Positions 1-7,063 of a stretch of DNA of 7,851 nucleotides are shown here, piece by piece; the first letter of the stretch is position 1; the number at the start of each line of letters is the position of its first letter. The stretch is from a candidate division CSSED10-310 bacterium. GTDB taxonomy: Bacteria; CSSED10-310; JAFGDC01. The position numbers were made by a program, and so were the translations under genes. Under the pieces are notes generated by a model. The model did no database searches, was not told where the DNA came from, and saw only the letters and a list, made by a program, of their open reading frames with translations. The stretch lies in contig JAFGDC010000461.1 of the NCBI GenBank assembly GCA_016932295.1, forward strand, positions 1 to 7,851. Reading direction: 5' to 3'.

Positions 1-1065
1 CGATCCCCCCTCCAGGCTTGCAGTCACACGCACAGTCACACGCAGTCCCAACAAGGGGACCGCCATGCAACCCGGCACGGTCAATTCCAGATCCGTGGCC
101 ACGGAAGGGACCGGTCTCTCCACACTGAAATGGTCATAGCGACGCACAGCCCGCCAGCCGCCGGGTATCGGCACTGCTCCGGCACCTGCCCGGCCGGACA
201 ACAGCGCATCCACTGCCGCGACATGAGCCAATCGGATCGATTCTCCGGTCGTTTCAGTTAAAAACGCCTCCAGCCAACGCCAGCGCAATGCATCGGGAAG
301 GAGCCGCAGAGTGTCTGCAGGCACCTTTCCGGTACTGTCCGGAATCGGCGCGGAGGCCTCCAGCTCACGGGCAAGAAAGGCATCGTCCATGGCCATGAGC
401 CTGGTGTAATTCGTCATCGCGTGATGGAGCGACGGATTGAGACGCTTCAGATGCGGAACAATACAATGCCTCACACGGTTACGAAGGAAACGCAGATCTC
501 GGTTTGTGTGGTCATCGCGAAACTCCTGATGCAACTCGGCCAGATACTCCAGCACTTCTTCCCTGGAAATTTCCAGCAGCGGCCTCACAATCATCCCCCG
601 CCGTGTCCGGATACCCTGTAATGCCCGCGGCGCAGCGCCTCTTACCAGCCTCATGAGGATGGTTTCCACTTGGTCATCAGCCGTATGGCCGGTAGCGATG
701 CGCGTGGCATTGAAGCGTTCCGCTGCCATTCGCAGGAAGGCATACCGCCGGTTCCGCAGCCGGCTCTCCAACTGGGATTCAGGGCTGCCGGCATCCGCCA
801 GCCGCTCATGAAGAAAAGACAGCCGGAGTCTGCCTGCCAGCGCCTGCACGAAGGCGAGATCCGCATCGGCTCTCACTCCGCGCAAGCCGTGATGAAGATG
901 GGCGACGTGCAGTTCGCAGTGAAGCGTATCCCGCACGGCATGAAGCACCCGCAGCATCGCCACCGAATCGGGTCCGCCCGACACGGCAACAAGCACACGG
1001 TCACCACGCGAGATCAAGTGATGTCGACGAATGGTTTCGAGAACTTTGAGTCGAAACTGTGCCAT
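1..1065 (-). CDS. tilS: tRNA(Ile)-lysidine synthetase TilS (C-terminus beyond window)
   Basis: TilS ligates lysine to C34 of the CAU anticodon of tRNA-Ile2 using ATP, so that the tRNA reads AUA as isoleucine. It is a cytosolic PP-loop ATPase. I translated the minus strand without a stop from 1065 to the window edge, giving 355 residues; the family usually has about 430-480, so the end of the C-terminal domain is missing. Visible motifs are the PP-loop SGGPDS (residues 29-34), HLHHGLRG (56-63), ATGHTADDQVET (124-135), RPLLEI (161-166) and the DDHTN...RNRVR region (184-199). The ATG at 1065 gives the usual 12-15 residue lead before the first strand; an in-frame ATG at 1089 is possible, and neither has a clear Shine-Dalgarno. 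The gene lies 51 bases after a CAU tRNA with no obvious terminator between, so it may share the tRNA transcript. Confidence 0.94.
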   Translation of the reverse strand, partial: MAQFRLKVLETIRRHHLISRGDRVLVAVSGGPDSVAMLRVLHAVRDTLHCELHVAHLHHGLRGVRADADLAFVQALAGRLRLSFLHERLADAGSPESQLESRLRNRRYAFLRMAAERFNATRIATGHTADDQVETILMRLVRGAAPRALQGIRTRRGMIVRPLLEISREEVLEYLAELHQEFRDDHTNRDLRFLRNRVRHCIVPHLKRLNPSLHHAMTNYTRLMAMDDAFLARELEASAPIPDSTGKVPADTLRLLPDALRWRWLEAFLTETTGESIRLAHVAAVDALLSGRAGAGAVPIPGGWRAVRRYDHFSVERPVPSVATDLELTVPGCMAVPLLGLRVTVRVTASLEGGS

Positions 1066-1116
1066 ACAAGTAGACGGTCGATAGGGCATGCGATCGTTCG
1101 CTGAAGAAATGAGAAA

Positions 1117-1190
1117 TGGCGATGCAGGGATTCGAACCCCGGACAACGCGATTATGAGCCGCGCGCTCTAACCACCTGAGCTACATCGCC
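1117..1190 (-). tRNA. tRNA with CAU anticodon, probably elongator tRNA-Met (Ile2 possible)
   Basis: The 74-base cloverleaf folds completely. It has a 7-bp acceptor GGCGATG/CATCGCC with discriminator A, a D-arm GAGC-type stem, an anticodon stem CGCGG/TCGCG (closing G-U) around loop CTCATAA, a five-base variable loop, and a T-arm with TTCGAAT. CCA is not encoded. The anticodon CAU fits either elongator Met or the lysidine-modified Ile2. The paired 1-72 end rules out an initiator. The acceptor G4-C69 and A5-U68 do not match the C4-G69/C5-G68 pairs important for E. coli TilS, which favours Met. The tilS neighbour leaves Ile2 open. Confidence 0.93.
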
Positions 1191-1198
1191 TTCACGAT

Positions 1199-1213
1199 CC
1201 CCATGATCTGGGG
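1199..1213 (-). other. Short hairpin in the inter-tRNA spacer
   Basis: The 29-base spacer between the two tRNAs holds a perfect 5-bp stem CCCCA/TGGGG with a 5-base loop. No T-run follows on the minus strand, so it is not an obvious terminator. I infer a processing spacer of a dicistronic tRNA precursor. It could also be chance. Confidence 0.3.
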
Positions 1214-1219
1214 TCTCTA

Positions 1220-1294
1220 TAGCGGGGGTCGGATTCGAACCGACGACCTCTGGGTTATGAGCCCAACGAGCTGACCTGACTGCTCCACCCCGCA
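1220..1294 (-). tRNA. Initiator tRNA-fMet (CAU)
   Basis: This 75-base tRNA carries the marks of a bacterial initiator. Positions 1 and 72 are both T and cannot pair, which is the formylation determinant. The anticodon stem has three consecutive G-C pairs (GGG/CCC) next to loop CTCATAA, the initiation-complex determinant. The D-arm is GAGC/GCTC with a 10-base loop, and the T-arm is GTCGG/CCGAC with TTCGAAT. The discriminator is A and CCA is not encoded, so CCA must be added enzymatically. It is the first gene after the promoter at 1307-1335. Confidence 0.96.
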
Positions 1295-1306
1295 ATCGTT
1301 AGGCGG

Positions 1307-1335
1307 ATGATAAAGGGTTGCTGGTTGAATGTCAA
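1307..1335 (-). promoter_or_regulatory. Sigma70-type promoter of the tRNA-fMet / tRNA-CAU (tilS) unit
   Basis: On the minus strand a perfect -35 TTGACA (1335-1330) is followed after exactly 17 bases by -10 TATCAT (1312-1307, five of six consensus). Transcription would start near 1300, leaving only a few bases of leader before the initiator tRNA at 1294. The bases after the -10 box (CCGCC) form a G+C-rich discriminator, typical of stable-RNA promoters under stringent control. Two A-tracts upstream (at 1359-1364 and 1350-1353) lie one helical turn apart and resemble an UP element. Confidence 0.85.
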
Positions 1336-1463
1336 GTCCCGCCTTGCGCTTTTCTCGCTTTTTTCGCACGAGAGCCGGGATCGAGAGACTGATCATGGGT
1401 GTTTCGGGATCGCCGGTGAAATCCAACGGGGTGGAGGTGTCCATCCTCATCGGTACATGGAAA

Positions 1464-1495
1464 GCCCACCGGTCGGAAGCGCTCCGCCGATGGGC
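1464..1495 (-). terminator. Rho-independent-type terminator of eno
   Basis: Seventeen bases after the eno stop codon the minus strand folds into a 9-bp stem GCCCATCGG/CCGGTGGGC (one G-U). Inside it a further 4-bp CGGA/TCCG stem encloses the loop GCGCT. The outer stem is followed directly by TTT. The T-run is short but position and stability suit a terminator. It also insulates the tRNA promoter downstream from eno read-through. Confidence 0.7.
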
Positions 1496-1512
1496 CTCAA
1501 ATGCCTCGGTGA

Positions 1513-2863
<1,351 letters not shown>

Positions 2864-2975
2864 GTTATCCATGGACCCATCCGATCGTCGTGCCGGAGAA
2901 TCGGATCGCCTCACCACGCCGGCAATATCCCTCCGGTTCAGCATCGGGACGCTTCAAGCGAGATCACGCTTTCTC

Positions 2976-3004
2976 TTGCAATAACAGGAACTGGTGATTA
3001 CTAT
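2976..3004 (+). promoter_or_regulatory. Candidate promoter of the ATPase-kor-nuo operon
   Basis: TTGCAA (2976-2981) and TACTAT (2999-3004), each matching four of six consensus bases, are separated by 17 bases. They lie in the divergent intergenic region and are the best pair I found on the plus strand there. Transcription would begin near 3011, giving a leader of about 107 bases before the proposed TTG start at 3118. Confidence 0.4.
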
Positions 3005-3026
3005 ATGCCTCCATGGCTGGGCCAGA

Positions 3027-3094
3027 GGCATCCTTGTCAGCGATGCCGGAGCCGGAACGTATGGTCATGGTGGAAGCTGTGAGCTTCCGGCATT
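3027..3094 (+). promoter_or_regulatory. Structured leader with mutually exclusive stems
   Basis: This stretch lies between the candidate promoter and the ribosome binding site at 3106-3112. One fold has two local hairpins: GGCATC/GATGCC (3027-3032 with 3042-3047) and GGAAGCT/AGCTTCC (3072-3078 with 3082-3088, 3-base loop). The other fold pairs ATGCCGGA (3043-3050) with TCCGGCAT (3086-3093), extended by a G-U at each end, and consumes strands from both hairpins. The tandem GCCGGA GCCGGA (3045-3056) also offers a slipped partner, GCCGGAA with TTCCGGC. Competing stems are the pattern of a cis-acting RNA switch. No T-run terminator is visible and the ribosome site is not obviously trapped, so function is inference. 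Confidence 0.35.
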
Positions 3095-3117
3095 CCTTCC
3101 CATCGAGAGGAGTGACT

Positions 3118-3816
3118 TTGGAGATCGATGACCTGATAGGCTCTCTTGACAAGGATGTTGTCATATTTGTCGGAAACTACGGCAGCGGCAAGACCGAGAT
3201 AGCGGTCAATTTCACCCTGAAATTGCGGGAATGCCGAGAGCAGGTCACCATCGTCGATCTGGACATTGTGAATCCATATTTCCGCTGTCGCGAGGCGCGC
3301 GACATCATCCGTTCCCGCAGCATCGGCATTGTGATTCCCAATGAGGAGCAGGTGTGGGCCGATCTGCCCATCATCCTGCCGGAGGTCAAGGGCGCGATTG
3401 CCAATCCCCAGGGCACAGTGGTGCTGGATGTGGGCGGTGACGACGTGGGAGCCCGGGTACTCGGTGTATTCAAGCGTGCATTCGAGTCTTCCACGCACGA
3501 ACTATGGATGGTGGTGAACACCAGCCGGCCTTTCACGGAAACCGCGGCCGGTTGCCTCCGTATTATCGGGGAGATCGAACGGGCCGCAAAGCTGACCGCC
3601 ACGGGCCTTGTGGCCAATACACACCTGATGGACTATTCGACTCCCGAACTGGTGTATCAAGGCTACGAAGTCACCGCGCAGGTGGCCGAGGAGCTGTCCA
3701 TACCGATAGTATTCCTTGCGGCGGAGGAAGAATTGGCCGGCCGGCTTGAGCGCGCGCGTTTCGACTGCCCGATCTTTCCCCTCACCCGTTACCTGCTTCC
3801 CCCCTGGAAGAAATAA
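3118..3816 (+). CDS. MinD/CobQ-like P-loop ATPase of unknown role
   Basis: The 232-residue protein has a Walker A GNYGSGKT (residues 19-26), a second conserved block DLDIVNPYFR (47-56) and a Walker B-like DVGGDDVGAR (104-113). This matches the SIMIBI-type nucleotide-binding fold of MinD/CobQ/CobB relatives. There is no signal peptide or membrane segment, so it is probably cytosolic. From memory, similar proteins occur beside 2-oxoacid:ferredoxin oxidoreductase genes in other anaerobes; the biochemical role is unknown to me. A part in cofactor or FeS assembly, or a nucleotide-dependent control of the complex, would fit but is inference. I chose the TTG at 3118 because AGAGGAG ends five bases before it and the protein then begins just ahead of the first strand. 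The frame stays open to an ATG at 3013, but that extension overlaps the inverted repeats of the leader and lacks a ribosome site. Confidence 0.85.
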   Translation: MEIDDLIGSLDKDVVIFVGNYGSGKTEIAVNFTLKLRECREQVTIVDLDIVNPYFRCREARDIIRSRSIGIVIPNEEQVWADLPIILPEVKGAIANPQGTVVLDVGGDDVGARVLGVFKRAFESSTHELWMVVNTSRPFTETAAGCLRIIGEIERAAKLTATGLVANTHLMDYSTPELVYQGYEVTAQVAEELSIPIVFLAAEEELAGRLERARFDCPIFPLTRYLLPPWKK

Positions 3817-3818
3817 CC

Positions 3819-3938
3819 ATGGGCTGCACCGGAGTCACCAGCGCGATGCTTCCACGCGGCGCCGGTGCCGCCTCGATGGTCCGGACGACGACCGACCCGT
3901 ATGGTGGAAAGGAGGTTTTGTCGTGCCGAAAGTGTTGA
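3819..3938 (+). other. Possible 39-codon ORF in the ATPase-ferredoxin gap
   Basis: The 106-base gap between the ATPase stop and the ferredoxin start is larger than other gaps in the operon. It holds an ATG-initiated frame that begins two bases after the ATPase stop, encodes 39 residues (starting MGCTGVTSAM, ending SCRKC) and ends inside the ferredoxin gene. Its only ribosome-site candidate is a weak GGAAG. The same gap has a 7-bp inverted repeat GCACCGG/CCGGTGC (3826-3832, 3860-3866). I recognise no family and it may be non-coding spacer. Confidence 0.15.
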
Positions 3939-4156
3939 TCAACATGGATCGATGCAAAGGCTGCGAGCTGTGTGTCGCGGCGTGTCCCCAGAAAATTTTG
4001 GCCATGTCCGAAGAAATCAATGTGAAGGGGTACTTTTTCTCGAAGGTGATCGACGAGTCGAGATGCATCGGCTGCCGGATCTGTGCGATCACCTGCCCTG
4101 ATGTGGCGATAGAGGTGGTCAGTAATAAGGTACAATATTGTTTCTTCGATTACTGA
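3923..4156 (+). CDS. korD: Ferredoxin-type 2x[4Fe-4S] subunit of 2-oxoacid:ferredoxin oxidoreductase
   Basis: This 77-residue protein is the small ferredoxin-like (delta) subunit that carries electrons from the thiamine diphosphate site of the oxidoreductase to soluble ferredoxin or another acceptor. It has two classical clusters of ligands: C11, C14, C17 and C21-P22, then C48, C51, C54 and C58-P59, each in the CxxCxxCxxxCP pattern. A further cysteine, C73, lies near the C-terminus. The start is GTG, chosen because a full GGAGG (3911-3915) lies seven bases upstream. An upstream reading into the ATPase gene in this frame has no ribosome site and is unlike any ferredoxin. The order ferredoxin, alpha, beta, gamma matches the Kor/Vor-type operons. 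Confidence 0.92.
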   Translation: MPKVLINMDRCKGCELCVAACPQKILAMSEEINVKGYFFSKVIDESRCIGCRICAITCPDVAIEVVSNKVQYCFFDY

Positions 4157-4214
4157 CGGACGCTGGTGACAGTGCGGGATTATCAGCGACCATCACGAGA
4201 AGAGAGGATTCACT

Positions 4215-5282
4215 ATGGCAAGAAAACTCATGAAAGGGTGCGAAGCCTTGGGTGAGGCGGCCATTCAGGCTGGCTGCACGCACTTCTTCGGATATCCGAT
4301 CACACCGCAGACAGAAGTGCCGGAGTATCTATCCAAGCGTCTTCCGGAAATCGGTGGGGTGTATGTGCAGGCCGAAAGCGAAGTGGCGGCCAGCAACATG
4401 ATATACGGCGCGGCCGGAGCCGGCGTTCGGGTGTTCACCTCGTCGTCCAGTCCTGGGATCAGTTTGATGGCGGAAGGCATCTCATACATCGCCGGCGCCG
4501 AACTGCCCGTGGTGATCATCAACATCATGCGGGCCGGACCAGGACTGGGAGGCATTCTGCCCTCACAGGGCGACTACTTCCAGGCGACCAAGGGAGGGGG
4601 ACATGGTGACTACCATACCATGGTGCTGGCGCCATCAACCATCCAGGAATCGGTCGACCTGATGATGCTGGCCTTCGATTTGGCGGATAAATACCGCAAT
4701 CCCGTCATGGTTGTGGCGGATGGCATCATCGGTCAGATGATGGAGCCGGTGGAGTTCAAGGAGCGCCCGAAGATAGATCTGCCTCCCAAGGACTGGGCTA
4801 CAACCGGCGCCAAGAATCGCCGGCCCAACATCATCAATTCGCTCTATCTCGATCCCAACGAGATGGAACAGCTCAATGATCGCCTGGCGGACAAGTACCA
4901 ACGCATGGCGAAAGAGGAAATCCTATACGAATCATACCGTTGCGACCGGGAGTACGACCTCCTCGTCGTCGCTTACGGCACCATGGCACGGATCAGCAAG
5001 ACCACCATCAGCATGCTGGAGGATAAGGGAATCTCGGTGGGCCTGCTGCGCCCGATCACGCTCTTTCCCTACCCCTATGACGCGGTTCATGACGCTGCCC
5101 AGAAAGCGCGCATGGTGCTTTGCGCCGAACTTTCCAAGGGGCAGATGATAGAAGATGTCCGCCTTGGACTGAAGAACACGCGACCGGTGCATTTCTTCGG
5201 ACGGACCGGAGGGATCGTTCCACCACCGGAGGAGCTGTTCGATATGATCATTGGCTTGCTGGAAAGACAGGGAGGTGTTTGA
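4215..5282 (+). CDS. korA: 2-oxoacid:ferredoxin oxidoreductase alpha subunit (KorA/VorB type)
   Basis: The 355-residue alpha subunit binds the pyrimidine end of thiamine diphosphate and takes part in CoA binding, for the oxidative decarboxylation of a 2-oxoacid to acyl-CoA and CO2 with ferredoxin reduction. Visible are the YPITPQTE motif (27-34), the acidic ESE block (54-56) expected to contact the aminopyrimidine ring, the TSSSSPG loop (75-81), and MRAGPGLGG followed by SQGDYFQATKGGGHGD (105-132). The C-terminal part (about 235-350) is the transketolase C-like domain. The MRAGPGLGG...QGDYFQ stretch resembles sequences named VorB (branched-chain 2-oxoacids), but 2-oxoglutarate cannot be excluded. 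GAGAGGA precedes the ATG. The stop TGA overlaps the next ATG by one base (TGATG), a sign of translational coupling. Confidence 0.93.
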   Translation: MARKLMKGCEALGEAAIQAGCTHFFGYPITPQTEVPEYLSKRLPEIGGVYVQAESEVAASNMIYGAAGAGVRVFTSSSSPGISLMAEGISYIAGAELPVVIINIMRAGPGLGGILPSQGDYFQATKGGGHGDYHTMVLAPSTIQESVDLMMLAFDLADKYRNPVMVVADGIIGQMMEPVEFKERPKIDLPPKDWATTGAKNRRPNIINSLYLDPNEMEQLNDRLADKYQRMAKEEILYESYRCDREYDLLVVAYGTMARISKTTISMLEDKGISVGLLRPITLFPYPYDAVHDAAQKARMVLCAELSKGQMIEDVRLGLKNTRPVHFFGRTGGIVPPPEELFDMIIGLLERQGGV

Positions 5283-6028
5283 TGCAGACCATCTTCAAGA
5301 AAACCGAGGGATTGACCGAACGCATCACCCACTACTGTCCGGGCTGCACGCATGGCATCGTTCATCGGATCGTCGGTGAGATCCTGGTTGAACTGGATGT
5401 TCGCGAACGTACCGTGGGAGTCGCGCCGGTGGGGTGCTCGGTGCTGGCGTACAATTACTTCAATTGTGACATGCATGAAGCGTCGCACGGACGGGCACCG
5501 GCCGTCGCCACAGGTATCAAGCGGTCGAGGCCGGAACTGATCGTCTTCACGTACCAGGGTGACGGCGATCTTGCCTCCATCGGAACCGCCGAAATCGTTC
5601 ATGCCGCCAACCGCGGCGAGAAAATAACAGTGGTCTTCATCAACAACGCCATCTACGGCATGACCGGCGGGCAAATGGCGCCCACCACCCTGCCCAACCA
5701 GGTCACTTCCACGTGCCCATTCGGCAGGGATGTCACCACCGCCGGGTATCCCCTGCGCGTGGCGGAACTGCTCGCCACCCTGCGCACGCCCGGTTTCATT
5801 GCCCGGACCACCGTCCATACACCACGCCATGTCGTAATCACCAAGAAACTCATCAAACAGGCTTTTGCGCACCAGATCGCCGGTGAATGCTTCTCACTCA
5901 TCGAAGTGCTTTCCACCTGTCCCACCAACTGGGGCATGTCGCCGGTGGATGCCACCAAATGGCTCGAGGATAACATGGTTCCCTACTACGCCCTTGGCAT
6001 CAAGAAACGATTTGGAGAGGAGCGCTAG
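5282..6028 (+). CDS. korB: 2-oxoacid:ferredoxin oxidoreductase beta subunit, thiamine diphosphate-binding
   Basis: This 248-residue beta subunit holds the diphosphate and Mg2+ end of the cofactor. The signature GDGD (93-96) with NN (121-122) and GMTGGQ (126-131) is complete. The N-terminal CPGC (19-22) and GC at 51-52 are the usual positions of family cysteines, and SHGRAPAVATGIK (68-80) is typical of KorB/VorA. No large C-terminal extension like that of monomeric pyruvate:ferredoxin oxidoreductases is present. The ATG at 5282 overlaps the korA stop and is preceded by GGAGG at six bases. The reading frame is open further upstream inside korA, but that part is an overlap and not protein. Length is close to the usual 245-290. 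Confidence 0.95.
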   Translation: MQTIFKKTEGLTERITHYCPGCTHGIVHRIVGEILVELDVRERTVGVAPVGCSVLAYNYFNCDMHEASHGRAPAVATGIKRSRPELIVFTYQGDGDLASIGTAEIVHAANRGEKITVVFINNAIYGMTGGQMAPTTLPNQVTSTCPFGRDVTTAGYPLRVAELLATLRTPGFIARTTVHTPRHVVITKKLIKQAFAHQIAGECFSLIEVLSTCPTNWGMSPVDATKWLEDNMVPYYALGIKKRFGEER

Positions 6029-6029
6029 C

Positions 6030-6587
6030 ATGCAGACCGAAATCATCATCGCCGGCTTCGGCGGCCAGGGCATCATGCTCATCGGTCAGATGCTTTCCTA
6101 CGCTGCCCTCGCGGAGGGCAGGGAAACCTGCTGGATACCCTCGTATGGACCCGAGATGCGCGGCGGCACAGCCAATTGCACTATCGTGGTCGCCGATAAC
6201 GACATCGGATCACCCATAATCTATTCCCCCCAGTGCGCCATGGTCTTCAACCGGCCATCCCTCGACAAGTTCGGCCCCATGGTCAAACCGGGCGGATTGC
6301 TGTTCATCAATAGCTCGCTCATCGATGTCACTCTCGACCGGGACGATATCGCAATATTCCGGATCCCCGCCAACGCCATTGCCATCAACTTTGGGAACAC
6401 CCGCGGCGCCAACATGGTCATGCTGGGTGCCTACCTGGGTGTGAGCAGACTCGTCACCATTGAATCGGTGCTCAGCATCGTCAAGATGAAGTTCCAGAAC
6501 AAACCAGACCTGATCGAGTTGAACCGAATGCTGATCGAACGGGGTTACGAAATCGGTTTGTCCGGTGAGAAGGAGGTGCAGGTGTGA
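6030..6587 (+). CDS. korC: 2-oxoacid:ferredoxin oxidoreductase gamma subunit
   Basis: The 185-residue gamma subunit completes the heterotetramer and contributes to CoA handling and subunit packing. It opens with the hallmark AGFGGQGIM (8-16) and has PSYGPEMRGGTANC (37-50), both nearly universal in this family; the length is normal. The ATG lies one base after the korB stop, with AGAGGAG seven bases upstream. Its last codon runs into the start of nuoE: the TGA stop shares three bases with the nuoE start in GTGA. That ties expression of the diaphorase-type genes directly to this complex. Confidence 0.95.
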   Translation: MQTEIIIAGFGGQGIMLIGQMLSYAALAEGRETCWIPSYGPEMRGGTANCTIVVADNDIGSPIIYSPQCAMVFNRPSLDKFGPMVKPGGLLFINSSLIDVTLDRDDIAIFRIPANAIAINFGNTRGANMVMLGAYLGVSRLVTIESVLSIVKMKFQNKPDLIELNRMLIERGYEIGLSGEKEVQV

Positions 6588-7063
6588 AGACTGTACGAGA
6601 AAACCTGCAGTGGGTTCACGAGATCATCGCGCAGTATCCCAGGCAGGAGAATTCTCTGATCATGGTCCTGCAAGCCATCAACAAGCACTCCAACTACCTG
6701 CCTGTGGACGCGCTGAAAATCGTGGCTGAGGAACTGGGCGTCCCGGCCAGCAAGGTTTACTCGGTAGCCACCTTCTACAAGGCCTTCAGCCTGGAACCAC
6801 GCGGCCGGATCGTCATCAGGGTCTGCATGGGTACAGCCTGTCACATCCGCGGCGCGCCACAGATCGCCGCGGAATTCAAACGGCTGCTCAACATCGCCCC
6901 GGGCAAAACCACGTCCGACGGAAAATACACGCTGGAAACCGTCAATTGCCTCGGAGCATGCGCCATGGCGCCGCTCGTCATGGTGGGTGACAAGTACCAT
7001 GGCAACGTCACGATCGATCAGGTCAGGGACTTGCTGGAAGGAGGTGACGCCGGTGAGATTTGA
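6584..7063 (+). CDS. nuoE: NuoE/HndA-like [2Fe-2S] thioredoxin-fold subunit
   Basis: This 159-residue protein is the 24-kDa subunit found in complex I and in NAD(P)-linked hydrogenases, formate dehydrogenases and bifurcating enzymes. It binds one [2Fe-2S] cluster and works beside the NuoF flavoprotein. The ligands are C81 and C86 (CMGTAC) and C122 and C126 (CLGAC), the standard spacing. The helical N-terminal half carries the usual YLP...ELGVPASKVYSVATFY stretch in shorter pieces: YLP at 38-40 and VATFY at 61-65. The start is GTG, overlapping the korC stop by four bases; AAGGAGG lies seven bases upstream. No other complex I subunit is visible in the window, so this is a stand-alone NuoEF-type module, not a complex I operon as far as can be seen. 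Confidence 0.95.
   Translation: MKTVRENLQWVHEIIAQYPRQENSLIMVLQAINKHSNYLPVDALKIVAEELGVPASKVYSVATFYKAFSLEPRGRIVIRVCMGTACHIRGAPQIAAEFKRLLNIAPGKTTSDGKYTLETVNCLGACAMAPLVMVGDKYHGNVTIDQVRDLLEGGDAGEI

Noticed and set aside
1066..1116. Terminator between tRNA-CAU and tilS
   Set aside because: Only a 4-bp GCGA/TCGC stem is present and no T-run follows it.
1217..1450. 77-residue minus-strand frame ending in SSVRIRPPL
   Set aside because: Its C-terminal part is a translation of the initiator tRNA gene, a familiar artefact.
3013..3117. Extended N-terminus of the ATPase from the ATG at 3013
   Set aside because: The extra 35 residues lack a ribosome site, would start almost at the predicted transcription start, and overlap strong inverted repeats; TTG 3118 has AGAGGAG at proper spacing.
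3146..3151. TTGACA as a -35 box for an internal promoter
   Set aside because: No acceptable -10 box at 16-18 bases downstream.
3147..3163. Perfect inverted repeat TGACAA-GGATG-TTGTCA
   Set aside because: Lies within the ATPase reading frame (LDKDVV) and is explained by coding sequence; a 6-bp dyad inside a gene is weak evidence for an operator.
4157..4214. Possible regulatory element in the korD-korA spacer
   Set aside because: Only a 5-bp CGCTG/CAGCG repeat with a long loop; no promoter or terminator pattern beyond the korA ribosome site.
5087..5872. 261-residue minus-strand frame across korA/korB
   Set aside because: Antisense to two clear genes with complete motifs; no domain seen.
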